A DNA stretch of 64,000 nt from Stenotrophomonas sp. ESTM1D_MKCIP4_1 (GCF_003086895.1 NZ_CP026004.1:2082731-2146730), one strand, 5' to 3'; counted from the stretch's first letter, positions 54,699 through 63,370 are shown. Notes: generated from the sequence alone by a model not told the origin. Program-made: numbers and translations.

Positions 54699-55094
54699 TT
54701 ATTGCCCCGTGATCGCGGTGAGCATGGAACGCACCTTGCTCTCGACGAAGCTGAGCGAGGCGCGGTATTCCAGCGCGGCGCGGCCATAGGCGGCGCGCTC
54801 GGCATCGGGGTCGACGGTGTTGCCGTCCAGGCTGGGCTGCACACCCTCGCGGGCCACCTGGAACGGGTTCAGGCCACTACTGATTTCGTAGTGCTGCTCG
54901 TTGGTGGTGGTCATCAGGCCGTTGGCATCGAGCCCCTGGGCGTTGCGCAGGGCGGCATCGAAATCCAGGTCCTGGGCCTTGTAGCCGGGAGTGTCGGCAT
55001 TGCCGAGGTTGCTGGCGATCAGCTTCATCCGCTGTTCGCGCAACGGCATGGCCTGGGCATGCACGCCCAGGTAGTCGGTAATCAGGTTGCGCAC
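54699..55094 (-). CDS. flgB: Flagellar rod protein FlgB
   Basis: 131 residues with MKLIASNLGNADTPGYKAQDLDF, typical of FlgB. The start is a GTG at 55094, with GGGAG upstream. First gene of flgB-C-D-E-F, 34 nt after a sigma-54 element. Confidence 0.95.
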   Translation of the reverse strand: MRNLITDYLGVHAQAMPLREQRMKLIASNLGNADTPGYKAQDLDFDAALRNAQGLDANGLMTTTNEQHYEISSGLNPFQVAREGVQPSLDGNTVDPDAERAAYGRAALEYRASLSFVESKVRSMLTAITGQ

Positions 55095-55127
55095 GGTGCA
55101 CTCCCACGGGAACGATGCCCAGGAAGC

Positions 55128-55142
55128 TGCAAGGGGTGTGCC
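55128..55142 (-). promoter_or_regulatory. Sigma-54 promoter of flgB operon
   Basis: The minus strand reads GGCACACCCCTTGCA, the same as before fliL. The predicted start near 55117 gives a leader of about 22 nt. Confidence 0.87.
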
Positions 55143-55155
55143 AAATCAGCGGAGG

Positions 55156-55342
55156 GTAGTGCCGGCCGCTGGCCGGCTGCGGGGTCAGATCCCCGAAGGG
55201 GCTCTGACCCCAGTGCTGCCAATTCCTGGCGGTAGTGCCGGCCGCTGGCCGGATACGGGGTCAGATCCCCGAAGGGGCTCTGACCCCAACAGGGTCGGCG
55301 CCGCAGATCGGGGTCGGAGCCCCTGGCGGGGATCCGACCCCA
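55156..55342. repeat. Duplicated composite palindromes between cheV and flgB
   Basis: A unit made of a GTAG palindrome (GCCGGCCGCTGGCCGG) and a second palindrome (GGGGTCAGATCCCC, GGGGCTCTGACCCC) occurs at about 55156-55211 and again at 55232-55287. A related inverted element, GGGGTCGGAGCCCC and GGGGATCCGACCCC, follows at 55309-55342. The 276-nt gap holds nothing else besides the flgB promoter. Confidence 0.75.
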
Positions 55343-55370
55343 GCGGTGCCAAATCCCGGATCATGCGGCC

Positions 55371-56315
55371 TCAGGCCGCCATTGCCACCTTGCGCAGGCG
55401 GTCCAGCACGAAGTCCGCCAGTTCGTGCGGCGAGTACTTGGCCACGAAGGCGTTGGCGCCCACGCGCTCCACCATCGCATTGTTGAATACGCCCGACAGG
55501 GAGGTGTGCAGCAGCACATACAGCCCGGCCAGGCCGGGGTGGCGCCGGATTTCCGTCGTGAGCGTATAGCCGTCCATGGCCGGCATCTCGATGTCCGAGA
55601 TCACCATGGCGTAGCGGTCGGCCGGGTTTTCCCCGGACGCGTGGATCTGCAGCAGGTGGTCCAGCGCCTGCTTGCCATCGGACAGCAGGGTGGCGCCCAC
55701 GCCCAACTGGTCCAGCACGCTGCGGATCTGCTGCCGGGCCACGCGCGAATCGTCCACCACCAGCACCTGCAGCTGCGGCGCGTCGGCGGGCATGGCCATG
55801 GCCGGGTCCAGCACGGCTTCGCCACGGATCTGCGCGATGTCCGCCAGCACGCTTTCCACGTCGATTACCTGGATCAGCTCGCCCTGGAAGCGGGTCACCG
55901 CGGTCAGGTAGCTCGATTCGGCGCCTAGTTCCGGCGGCGGGTGGATATCCTCCACCGCGATGTTGACGATGCGCTCGACCCCGCTGACCAGGAAGCCCTG
56001 GATCGAACGGTTGAATTCGGTGACCACCAGATAGCCGGGGGCGGAGTCCGCGTCAGGCTCCCGCTCCGGGTGGCCGATGGCCAGGCCCAGATCGAGCACC
56101 GGCACCGAGCGGCCGCGCACGTCGGCCACGCCGGCGAACTGGCCGGGCAGGCCGGGTACCTGGAACAGCTCCGGGCGGCGCAGGACTTCCTGCACCTTGA
56201 AGACGTTGACGCCAAAAAGCTGACGTCCGCCGAGACGGAACAGCAGCAGCGCCAGGCGATTGTGGCCGGCCAGTCGGGTCCGCTGGTCGATCCGGTTGAG
56301 CAGGTCATGGGACAT
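55371..56315 (-). CDS. cheV: Chemotaxis coupling protein CheV
   Basis: 314 residues: a CheW-like domain (about 20-165; GVNVFKVQEVL, GVADVRGRSVPVLDLGLAIG) followed by a receiver (about 180-305; Asp in MVISDIEMPAMDGY). Couples receptors to CheA with adaptation through phosphorylation. It lies apart from the other che genes and has its own sigma-28 element. The ATG is only a few nt past the predicted start of transcription, and no ribosome site is visible. Confidence 0.95.
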   Translation of the reverse strand: MSHDLLNRIDQRTRLAGHNRLALLLFRLGGRQLFGVNVFKVQEVLRRPELFQVPGLPGQFAGVADVRGRSVPVLDLGLAIGHPEREPDADSAPGYLVVTEFNRSIQGFLVSGVERIVNIAVEDIHPPPELGAESSYLTAVTRFQGELIQVIDVESVLADIAQIRGEAVLDPAMAMPADAPQLQVLVVDDSRVARQQIRSVLDQLGVGATLLSDGKQALDHLLQIHASGENPADRYAMVISDIEMPAMDGYTLTTEIRRHPGLAGLYVLLHTSLSGVFNNAMVERVGANAFVAKYSPHELADFVLDRLRKVAMAA

Positions 56316-56323
56316 GGCTGCTG

Positions 56324-56350
56324 TATCGGCGTGGGGGCGGCTGAACTTGA
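56324..56350 (-). promoter_or_regulatory. Sigma-28 promoter of cheV
   Basis: On the minus strand TCAAG, 15 nt, GCCGATA. Transcription should begin at about 56317, next to the ATG at 56315. Confidence 0.8.
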
Positions 56351-56364
56351 GGCGTATTTGTATG

Positions 56365-56487
56365 GGTAGGGTCGACCGTTCTGGCCGGTGCAGTCGACCA
56401 ACGGTCGACTCTACCCAGGGTCTGACCAGTCGACCAACGGTCGGCTCTACCCAGGGTTAGCCCAGTCGACCAACGGTCGACTCTACC
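56365..56487. repeat. Three 36-nt tandem units of SMAG type between cheV and flgA
   Basis: CAGTCGACCAACGGTCG(A/G) followed by CTCTACC begins at 56391, 56427 and 56463, an exact 36-nt period. A mirror unit opens the array (GTAGGGTCGACCG, 56365). The array fills the space between the divergent cheV and flgA promoters. Confidence 0.8.
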
Positions 56488-56496
56488 GAGGAGGTC

Positions 56497-56512
56497 TGGC
56501 ACGCAGCTTGCA
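56497..56512 (+). promoter_or_regulatory. Sigma-54 promoter of flgA
   Basis: TGGCACGCAGCTTGCA matches the full -24/-12 consensus. The predicted start near 56524 gives a leader of about 23 nt. Confidence 0.9.
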
Positions 56513-56546
56513 CGCACCCGCCAGGTCATACCGAACAGGAGGCGCC

Positions 56547-57203
56547 ATGCGCCGGATCACATATCTCGTGGGCTTTGCGCTGGCGCTTGCGTCGCCCTGG
56601 GCCGCTGCGGTCGATTGGCAGCCGGTTGCCAGCATCCGCGCGGCGGCACTGTCCACCCTGCCTGCCGGCAGCGAGGGGGAGGCCGTGGTGGCCGATGCCC
56701 TGCGCCTGCCGCGCTGCGGAGCGGCCCTGCAGGTACAGCCCACCGCCAACACCACCGTGGAAGTCAGCTGCCCGGATGCCGGTGGCTGGCGCCTGTTCGT
56801 GCCGGTGAAGGTGCGCCACAACCAGGCCGTGCTGGTGCTCACCCGTGGCATTGCCACTGGAGAAACCCTGGCGGCGGCCGATATCAGCACTGCCCAGCGT
56901 GATGCGGCGCGTATCGCCGGTGCCGTGCTGTCCGATCCCGCCGCTGCTGTGGGGCGCATTGCCCGCCGGCCGCTGCAGGCGGGCAGCCTGCTGTCCGCCA
57001 ACGACTTGGTGACCGAGCGTCTCATCAAGCGAGGAGACAATGTGGCCCTGGTGTCGCGGCGCGGTTCGGTCGAGGTGCGTATCGCGGGTCGCGCGATGGG
57101 AGATGCGGGCGAGAACGACCGTGTTTCCGTGGAAAACCTGTCCTCCCGCCGCATCGTGCAGGGGACGGTGGACGCCCATGGTGACGTAATCGTGGCGCGT
57201 TGA
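56547..57203 (+). CDS. flgA: Flagellar P-ring assembly chaperone FlgA
   Basis: 218 residues from the ATG at 56547, with AGGAGG upstream. A signal peptide (MRRITYLVGFALALASPWAAA) is followed by a SAF-type domain (VLTRGIATGETLAAADI; RRPLQAGSLLSANDL) and the end VSVENLSSRRIVQGTVDAHG. Periplasmic helper for FlgI. A longer in-frame reading translates the repeat array and is rejected. Confidence 0.94.
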   Translation: MRRITYLVGFALALASPWAAAVDWQPVASIRAAALSTLPAGSEGEAVVADALRLPRCGAALQVQPTANTTVEVSCPDAGGWRLFVPVKVRHNQAVLVLTRGIATGETLAAADISTAQRDAARIAGAVLSDPAAAVGRIARRPLQAGSLLSANDLVTERLIKRGDNVALVSRRGSVEVRIAGRAMGDAGENDRVSVENLSSRRIVQGTVDAHGDVIVAR

Positions 57204-57221
57204 AAAAGTAAGCGATATCCC

Positions 57222-57248
57222 TAAAGATCACGGCCCAGCGGCCGTTAT
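57222..57248 (+). promoter_or_regulatory. Sigma-28 promoter of flgM
   Basis: TAAA, 15 nt, GCCGTTAT. The predicted start near 57255 leaves about 24 nt to the flgM ATG, giving FliA a feedback loop on its own inhibitor. Confidence 0.82.
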
Positions 57249-57278
57249 CCCTTGTGAACGGCAACTCCAGGACACCCC

Positions 57279-57584
57279 ATGAGCCAGAAAATCGACGGCA
57301 ATCTGCAGGTCCCCCAGGCACTGCGCAGCGTGACGACCCCGGTCGCCAAGCCTGGCGTCAGTGGCGATGCGCCCGCGCGGCCGGTCGAGGCTGCTGACAG
57401 CCTGCGCCTGACCGGCGAGGCCACCAATCTGCAGGCGCTGCAGCGTGAGCTGAGCACCGCCCCGGCCATCGACGCCCAGCGTGTCGCCGCCGTGCGCGAA
57501 TCGCTGCAGAACGGCAGCTACAAGATCGACCCGGACGCGATCGCATCGCGCATGCTTGAACTGGACCAGCAGCTGCAGGGATGA
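57279..57584 (+). CDS. flgM: Anti-sigma-28 factor FlgM
   Basis: 101 residues. The N-terminal half looks disordered; the C-terminal FliA-binding part contains DAQRVAAVRESLQNGSYKIDPDAIASRMLELD. Holds FliA until the hook is complete and is then exported. Overlaps flgN by four bases (ATGA). Confidence 0.94.
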   Translation: MSQKIDGNLQVPQALRSVTTPVAKPGVSGDAPARPVEAADSLRLTGEATNLQALQRELSTAPAIDAQRVAAVRESLQNGSYKIDPDAIASRMLELDQQLQG

Positions 57585-57919
57585 CCGCGGCGATGAGTGA
57601 ACATCTTCAGCGGCTTGCCCAGGCCCTCGATGTCGAGCACCAGGCCCTGGTCGAACATGATGTGCACGCGCTGATCCGCGCGACCGGCGCCAAGCTGGAG
57701 GCGTTGCGTGCCCTGGATTCGACGCCGCCGGTAGGCGAGGGCGAGCAGCTGCAGGAGCTGGCCGAACGCAACCGCGCCAATGGCGTGCTGCTGTCGCGCC
57801 GCCGCCGCGAGGTGGACTGGGCGCTGCGCCAGCTCGGCCGTACCGAGGCGTCGTCCTCGTACGATGCCAAGGGACAGGCGCATACGGTCAACGCACGACG
57901 GCCGCTCGCCGTCGCCTGA
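57581..57919 (+). CDS. flgN: Flagellar chaperone FlgN
   Basis: 112-residue helical protein right behind flgM. A coiled-coil layout with Glu/Arg-rich helices and its position mark it as FlgN, the export chaperone of FlgK and FlgL. Sequence signal is weak, as usual for the family. Confidence 0.85.
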   Translation: MTAAMSEHLQRLAQALDVEHQALVEHDVHALIRATGAKLEALRALDSTPPVGEGEQLQELAERNRANGVLLSRRRREVDWALRQLGRTEASSSYDAKGQAHTVNARRPLAVA

Positions 57920-58013
57920 GCGGCCCCATCCGCCCCCGGCAGCTGCCGGTGGGCTGCTGCGCTGGCGCAGCAACGCGTATATTGGGCGCCTGTTCGCAAG
58001 CCCCCGAGTCGCC

Positions 58014-59231
58014 GTGTCTGTCGCCAACGCCCTGGTTACCGCCCCCCTTCCGCCGCAGCCGGTACTGCAGGCTCTGCTTGAGCGCGTGCGCGAAGGGCTG
58101 CTGCTGTTTACCGAAGACGGTCAGGTGGCCCTGGCCAATCCGGCCGCGCAGAATCTGCTGGGCTGCGTGGAGGCCAGCGCGCCCGCGCCGCAGCGGCTGC
58201 GTGAGCTGCTGCCCCCGGACGCGCTGGAACAGGCACGCCTGCATGGCCAGTGGAATGGCAGCCTGCCTGTAGGCGAGGGCGTGGTCATTGCCCACCTGTA
58301 CCACCACGGGCAACCCGGCAGCGGCCACTACCTGGCCCTGTTCCGCCCCATCGAAGGCCAGGAAGACTACGAACGCGAGCTGCAGCAGCGCCACGCCGAA
58401 CTGCGCCAGGCCTATCTGCGCCTGAACGGCACCCAGGAGAAGCTGCTGCAATCGGAAAAGATGGCGTCCATCGGCCAGCTCGCGGCCGGCGTGGCGCACG
58501 AGATCAACAACCCGATCGGCTACGTGCATTCCAACCTGGGCAGCCTGCAGGAATACCTGCGCAGCCTGTTCACGGTCATCGAGGCCTACGAGCGGGCGTT
58601 GCGTGCCCCCGATCCGAAGGCGCTGATCCCGGAAATCGACGACATCCGCGACCGCCTGGACATTGATTTCATCAGCCGCGACCTGCCGCAGCTGATGGCC
58701 GAATCGCGTGAAGGCATCGAGCGGGTGACCCGCATCGTGCGCGATCTGAAGGACTTCTCGTATTCCGGCCGTGATGAGTCGTGGAAGCTGGTGGACCTGC
58801 ATTCCGGCCTGGAATCGACCATCAACATCATCTGGAACGAGCTCAAGTACAAGGTCACCCTGCACCGTGAGTTCGGCCAGCTGCCGCTGGTGGAGTGCCT
58901 GCCTTCGGAGTTGAACCAGGTCTACATGAACCTGCTGCTCAACGCCGGCCACGCCATCGCCGAGCGCGGCACCATCACGGTGCGCACCGGCGTGGACGGC
59001 GAAACCGTGTGGGTGGAATTCGAGGACACCGGCGGCGGCATTTCGCCGGAGCTGCGCCAGCGCATTTTCGATCCGTTCTTCACCACCAAGCCGGTCGGCA
59101 GTGGTACCGGTCTGGGCCTGTCGATTTCCTACAGCATCATCAACAAGCACCACGGCCGCATCGACCTGGAAAGCACCCCGGGTGTCGGCTCACGCTTCCG
59201 CGTGGTGTTGCCGGTGAAGCAGCCGCGCTGA
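58014..59231 (+). CDS. Cytoplasmic PAS-type sensor histidine kinase
   Basis: 405 residues from the GTG at 58014; no better start lies near, and the ribosome site is weak. A PAS-like N-terminus (about 20-130; [23 protein letters not shown]) and a coiled coil lead to HisKA ([22 protein letters not shown], phospho-His). The ATPase domain has N box [16 protein letters not shown]1 EDTGGG and G2 GTGLGLS. No membrane helix. It lies 94 nt behind flgN and converges on the RavR-like gene, which may be its target (inference; xanthomonad ravA-ravS-ravR loci have such neighbours). Confidence 0.88.
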   Translation: MSVANALVTAPLPPQPVLQALLERVREGLLLFTEDGQVALANPAAQNLLGCVEASAPAPQRLRELLPPDALEQARLHGQWNGSLPVGEGVVIAHLYHHGQPGSGHYLALFRPIEGQEDYERELQQRHAELRQAYLRLNGTQEKLLQSEKMASIGQLAAGVAHEINNPIGYVHSNLGSLQEYLRSLFTVIEAYERALRAPDPKALIPEIDDIRDRLDIDFISRDLPQLMAESREGIERVTRIVRDLKDFSYSGRDESWKLVDLHSGLESTINIIWNELKYKVTLHREFGQLPLVECLPSELNQVYMNLLLNAGHAIAERGTITVRTGVDGETVWVEFEDTGGGISPELRQRIFDPFFTTKPVGSGTGLGLSISYSIINKHHGRIDLESTPGVGSRFRVVLPVKQPR

Positions 59232-59266
59232 GCGCGGCGACGCGCTTGATCGGACGCGCTTGATTG

Positions 59267-59359
59267 GTAGAGTCGACTGTCAGTCGACTGCTGTACGCGC
59301 GATAGTCGACTGACAGTCGACTGCTGTACGCGCGATAGTCGACTGACAGTCGACTCTAC
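59267..59359. repeat. SMAG array with a 33-nt tandem duplication
   Basis: GTAGAGTCGACTGTCAGTCGAC is followed by two identical 33-nt units (59289-59321 and 59322-59354) and closes with TCTAC. It lies between two convergent genes and may act as a two-way terminator. Confidence 0.8.
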
Positions 59360-59368
59360 CGCTGCAGC

Positions 59369-59391
59369 TGCCGGCCAGCGGCCGGCTCTAC
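59369..59391. repeat. Second palindrome before the RavR-like gene end
   Basis: GCCGGCC, 3 nt, GGCCGGC, ending CTAC: a SMAG unit of another subtype, 13 nt past the stop of the GGDEF-EAL-REC gene. Confidence 0.6.
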
Positions 59392-59403
59392 CGGGCAGGG
59401 CCA

Positions 59404-61179
59404 TCACCGCAACGGCGTACGATCCTCGCCTGCATCCCCGGCTTCCACTGCCGTCGGCCCGGCGTTGCTGCGCCGCTGTTCCTCATACGTGCGGAACGCC
59501 TGGTGGATGTGCTTGCGCAGCTCATCATCGTTCCAGGGCTTGGTCAGGAACCGGTAGATCGCGCCGCGGTTGATCGCATCGGTCACCGTGTTCAGATCGG
59601 TATAGCCGGACAGCACCAGGCGGATCGTGTCCGGGTACAGCATCTTCACCCGGCCCAGGAACTCGGTGCCGCTCATGTCGCTCATGCGCTGGTCGGACAG
59701 GATCACCTGCACGTCGTTGATCGCCAGCAGGTCGAACGCATCGCGCACATTGCCGGCCGCCAGGATGCGGTAGCCATCGCGGCGGAACAGGCGTACCAGC
59801 GACCGCAGCACGTTCTCCTCATCGTCCAGCAGCAGCAGGGTGCGGTCCGGGCGCGTTTCGGCGAAGGCCTCCGGGCGCAGGTAGCGGCGGCGCAGGGTCA
59901 TGCCCGCCGCATCGGCCGACATCGGCTCGCCGAACAGATAGCCCTGGAACACATCGCAGTCGTTGCGGCGCAGGAACCCCAGCTGTGCCTGCGATTCGAC
60001 ACCATTGGCAATGACCGTCATGCCCAGCTGATGGCCCATGGCAATGATGGCGCGGGCGATGGCGGCCTCGCGGTTGCCGGCCGGCGCGCTCTTGATGAAG
60101 CTGCGGTCGATCTTCAGCTTGTCCACCGGATAGCGCACCAGTGCACTCAGGCTGGAATCACCGGTGCCGAAGTTGTCCAGGCTCAGGCTGATGCCTTCGT
60201 TGCGCAGGTTGGCCAGGGTTTCGTGCACGAAGTTGACGTTGTTGGTCAGCGCGCTTTCGTTGATCTCCAGGGTCAGCATGTGCGCAGGCACACCGGCAGC
60301 CTGCATCAGCGACATCACCTCGGCGAAGAAGTTCGGGCGCAGCAGCTGCAGCGTCGACACGTTCACCGCGATGGTGAAGTCATCAAAGCCCTGGTCGCGC
60401 CACAGCCGGGCCTGCTTCAGCGCGCCCTCCAGCACCCAGGTACCGATCTGCACGATGATGCCCAGCCGCTCGGCCGTGCGCATGAAGCGCTCCGGCACCA
60501 GCATGCCCAGCGTCGGCGACTGCCAGCGCAGCAGCGCTTCCATGCCCACCACGTGGCCGTCGCGGGCACTGACCAGCGGCTGGTAGCGCAGCTTCAGTTC
60601 GCCATTGGGAATCGCGTCGACGATCTGCCGCGCGATGATGCTTTCGCTGTGCGCGCTGGGCGGCGTATCCACGGCGTGGATGCGCACCGCATTGCCACCT
60701 TCGCGGGCGGCCTGGTACAGCGCATCCTCGGCATGGTCGAGCAGGCGCGAGGCGCTGCTGGCATGTTCCGGGCACAGGCTCACACCCAGTTTGCCGGTCA
60801 TGAACAGCGTGTACGGCAGCACCGACAGTGGCAGCTCCATCTGCTGGCGGATCTCTTCGGCGAAATCCTCCGGCAGCGGCAGTTCGGCGGTGCGCGGCAC
60901 CGCGAGCAGGAATTCATCGCTGCCGTGGCGCCACAGCTTGCCGCGACCGCGCAGGTAGGACTGCAGCCGCTGGGCAACCAGCACCAGGGCCTGGTCGCCG
61001 ACCTCGGCGCTCATGTTTTCGTTGACCGATGCGAAGTGGTCGATATCCACGTGCATCAGCATCAGCGGCGTGCCGCCCGAGGCGGCTTCGGTAACCATGG
61101 CCTGCAGCTCGGGGTTTCCGGCGCCCAGTCGGTCAGGGGCGTCATCGATGCTGACAAGCGGCATGTTGGGGTTCCACAT
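59404..61179 (-). CDS. RavR-like GGDEF-EAL-receiver response regulator
   Basis: 591 residues in the order GGDEF-like (about 35-165), EAL (about 180-430), receiver (about 450-570), as in xanthomonad RavR. The GGDEF site reads GSDEF. The EAL motif itself is intact (MEALLRW), but the metal-site loop reads DNFGTGDSS instead of DDFGTGYSS, and the AEGVE site reads ANGVE. Two residues usually needed for cyclic-di-GMP cleavage are therefore changed. The receiver has LLLDDEE and Asp in VILSDQRM. It starts 3 nt after the sensor kinase, its likely partner. The ravR name is inferred from architecture and place. Confidence 0.85.
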   Translation of the reverse strand: MWNPNMPLVSIDDAPDRLGAGNPELQAMVTEAASGGTPLMLMHVDIDHFASVNENMSAEVGDQALVLVAQRLQSYLRGRGKLWRHGSDEFLLAVPRTAELPLPEDFAEEIRQQMELPLSVLPYTLFMTGKLGVSLCPEHASSASRLLDHAEDALYQAAREGGNAVRIHAVDTPPSAHSESIIARQIVDAIPNGELKLRYQPLVSARDGHVVGMEALLRWQSPTLGMLVPERFMRTAERLGIIVQIGTWVLEGALKQARLWRDQGFDDFTIAVNVSTLQLLRPNFFAEVMSLMQAAGVPAHMLTLEINESALTNNVNFVHETLANLRNEGISLSLDNFGTGDSSLSALVRYPVDKLKIDRSFIKSAPAGNREAAIARAIIAMGHQLGMTVIANGVESQAQLGFLRRNDCDVFQGYLFGEPMSADAAGMTLRRRYLRPEAFAETRPDRTLLLLDDEENVLRSLVRLFRRDGYRILAAGNVRDAFDLLAINDVQVILSDQRMSDMSGTEFLGRVKMLYPDTIRLVLSGYTDLNTVTDAINRGAIYRFLTKPWNDDELRKHIHQAFRTYEEQRRSNAGPTAVEAGDAGEDRTPLR

Positions 61180-61182
61180 GGC

Positions 61183-63285
61183 TCAGTATTCCGGGGAATC
61201 AGTGGCGGCCACGCTGGCCGCCTGGTAAGGAAGATGGACATCGACGAGGGTGCCGGCGCCGTGCGCCGACTCGATGCGGACATGCCCACCCACGCTCTGC
61301 GCGCGCTCGCGCATCACGATCAGGCCCAGCCCGCGCGGGCCGTCCGGATCAAAGCCCTCGCCGTCATCGCGGATCAGCAGGTGCAGGCCGCACTGGTCGA
61401 CATCGCGCAGCTGCAGCTGCACCTGGCTGGCGCGCGCGTGGCGCAGCACATTGGTCAGGCTTTCCTGGGCGATGCGGAAGCAGGCCTGCTCGATGCTGTT
61501 GTCCGGGCGCGAGGGCAGGGTGTTGATCTCGGCCAGCAGCTCCACCGGCGAGGAACGGAACAGAACCCGCGCCTGCCAGCTCAGTGCCGCTTCCAGGCCC
61601 AGCGCATCCAGTTGTGGCGGGCGCAGCAGCGTGGAGATGTCGCGCAGCTTGGCTACCGTGGTATCGGCCAGGCTGACGATCTGCGCCAGATCTTCGCCGC
61701 GGCGCTGCGAGTCCTCTTCATCCTGCGCCGCATACGCGGACAGCTTGATGGCGGTGATGGCCTGGCCGATGTCATCGTGCAGGTCGCGCGAGATCGCGCG
61801 GCGTTCGTCCTCCTGCAGCGAGAACAGGCGGCCGGCCATGGCCTGCAGTTCGCGGTTGCTGGTTTCCAGTGCTGTGCGCGTGCGCTCGGATTCGCTCAGG
61901 TCTCGCACGATCAGCAACTTGCAGTCGCGGCCGCCGTAACGCACCTCGCCCACAGCCAGACCGGCGTGGAAGCGGCGGCCATCGGCACGCTGCATCACCA
62001 CCACGCTGCTGTGGCCGGGGCTGTGCTGCGGCTGGCCGGCACGCAGCTGCAGGCGCACCCGGTCGTACTCGGCAGGGTCCACCAGCGCATCCAGCGGTTC
62101 GCCCAGCAGGGTATGGCTGCCATAACCGAACAGCGCTGCTGCCCAGGCGTTGGCGTACAGCACGTGCTCGTCGGACAGGATCACCACGCCGTCGGGCAGC
62201 ACCCGCACCAGCTCCCGGAACTGTTCCTCGCGCTCGCGCAGCAGCCGCCGCGACTGCTCGCGTTCGGTCACATCCTGCAGGGTGCCCAGCACGCGTTCGC
62301 GGCCCGCCTCGTCCAGCCCGCTGGCCGCGCGCAGGTGCACCATCAGCGCGCGGCCATCCATCGACAGGACGGGCAGCAGCACGTCCACCTGCACCGAGGA
62401 ACCACTGCACAGTTCGGCCAGCAACTGCTCGGTCTGCGCCGCGGTCGTCGGGTCGGCCGGCACCAGCAGCTCGTCGAAGCGGTGCCAGCGGCGCGCCTCG
62501 GGCGGGCGCCGGCCCAGCAGCCGGTAGACCTGGGTCGAGTACCGGCCCAGGCCGCTGGACGGGTCCAGTTCCCAGGCGCCGATGCGGGCCAGTTCGTGTG
62601 CCTCTTCCACGCGTGCCAGCGCCTGGTCGCGGCGCAGCTGGGCCAGATCCTCGGCCGTGCGGTCGATGGCGATCAGCAGGCGGGCATTGTGACCGTCGTA
62701 GTCGATGGCGTTGGAGCGCAGTTCCATCTGCCGGCGGCTGCCATCACGCAGCTGCAGCGGCGTGCGCAGGATGCAGATCTGGTCGGGCGCCTCACGGATG
62801 GCTTCCAGCTTGGCCTGCAGCACCTGCCGGTCGCTGGGCGGCCACAGCACGTCGATGCTCTGCTCCAGCAGCGCCTCGCGCTCCCAGCCGAAGGCCAGGC
62901 AGGCGGCCGGGTTTGCATCGAGGATGGCCAGGCTGTCCAGGTCGTAGACCAGGATCGGCCCGGGGTTGCCCTCGAACAGCTGGCGCAGGCGCAGCTCCGA
63001 GCCCTGCAGGCGCGCGTGTGTACGCAGCACGTGCTCGGCCAGCGGGCGCAGCAGCAGGTAAAGAAGCCCTGCGCTGGCAAAGGCGAAGAAGCAGTCCTTC
63101 ACGGTCTGCCAGAACGCCAGCTGCTGCGGGTCCGGCACCAGGGCCGCCATGGCGCCGTCGGTGGCGATCATCCACGCCAGCGCCAGCATCAGGTAACTCA
63201 GCACGACCCGACGGCGGTCACGACCCAGCGCCTTCGCCATCTGCGGGTCGGGGGCGGGGACGGTGCCGGTGGGTTCTGCGGGCAT
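61183..63285 (-). CDS. RavS-like multi-PAS sensor histidine kinase
   Basis: 700 residues. Two membrane helices (about 28-48 and 63-82) are followed by three PAS modules (about 100-215, 225-350 and 355-470). A HisKA_3-type dimerisation domain follows (ISRDLHDDIGQAITAIKL, phospho-His), then an ATPase (LTNVLRHARAS, DDGEGF, RGLGL) to the end. Senses an unknown signal, probably passing phosphate to the receiver of the gene 3 nt downstream. The ATG at 63285 has no strong ribosome site. Confidence 0.88.
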   Translation of the reverse strand: MPAEPTGTVPAPDPQMAKALGRDRRRVVLSYLMLALAWMIATDGAMAALVPDPQQLAFWQTVKDCFFAFASAGLLYLLLRPLAEHVLRTHARLQGSELRLRQLFEGNPGPILVYDLDSLAILDANPAACLAFGWEREALLEQSIDVLWPPSDRQVLQAKLEAIREAPDQICILRTPLQLRDGSRRQMELRSNAIDYDGHNARLLIAIDRTAEDLAQLRRDQALARVEEAHELARIGAWELDPSSGLGRYSTQVYRLLGRRPPEARRWHRFDELLVPADPTTAAQTEQLLAELCSGSSVQVDVLLPVLSMDGRALMVHLRAASGLDEAGRERVLGTLQDVTEREQSRRLLREREEQFRELVRVLPDGVVILSDEHVLYANAWAAALFGYGSHTLLGEPLDALVDPAEYDRVRLQLRAGQPQHSPGHSSVVVMQRADGRRFHAGLAVGEVRYGGRDCKLLIVRDLSESERTRTALETSNRELQAMAGRLFSLQEDERRAISRDLHDDIGQAITAIKLSAYAAQDEEDSQRRGEDLAQIVSLADTTVAKLRDISTLLRPPQLDALGLEAALSWQARVLFRSSPVELLAEINTLPSRPDNSIEQACFRIAQESLTNVLRHARASQVQLQLRDVDQCGLHLLIRDDGEGFDPDGPRGLGLIVMRERAQSVGGHVRIESAHGAGTLVDVHLPYQAASVAATDSPEY

Positions 63286-63343
63286 GGACAGGGCGCGAAG
63301 GGGGGGACGCCAGCCATATTAACGCGCAGGTGCGCCGAGGCAC

Positions 63344-63370
63344 TCAATTATCCGCCGGCCGCGCCGTTAA
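63344..63370 (+). promoter_or_regulatory. Sigma-28-like promoter of the PAS gene
   Basis: TCAA, 15 nt, GCCGTTAA. The predicted start near 63377 leaves about 41 nt to the GTG at 63418, so this gene may be part of the FliA regulon. Confidence 0.6.

Noticed and set aside
56388..56546. N-terminal extension of flgA through the 36-nt array
   Set aside because: It translates the repeats and the sigma-54 promoter; the ATG at 56547 has a strong ribosome site and a signal peptide.
59289..59354. 33-nt repeats that at first look like a CRISPR array
   Set aside because: The units are head to tail without spacers, are palindromic and match the SMAG REP type; no cas genes are present.
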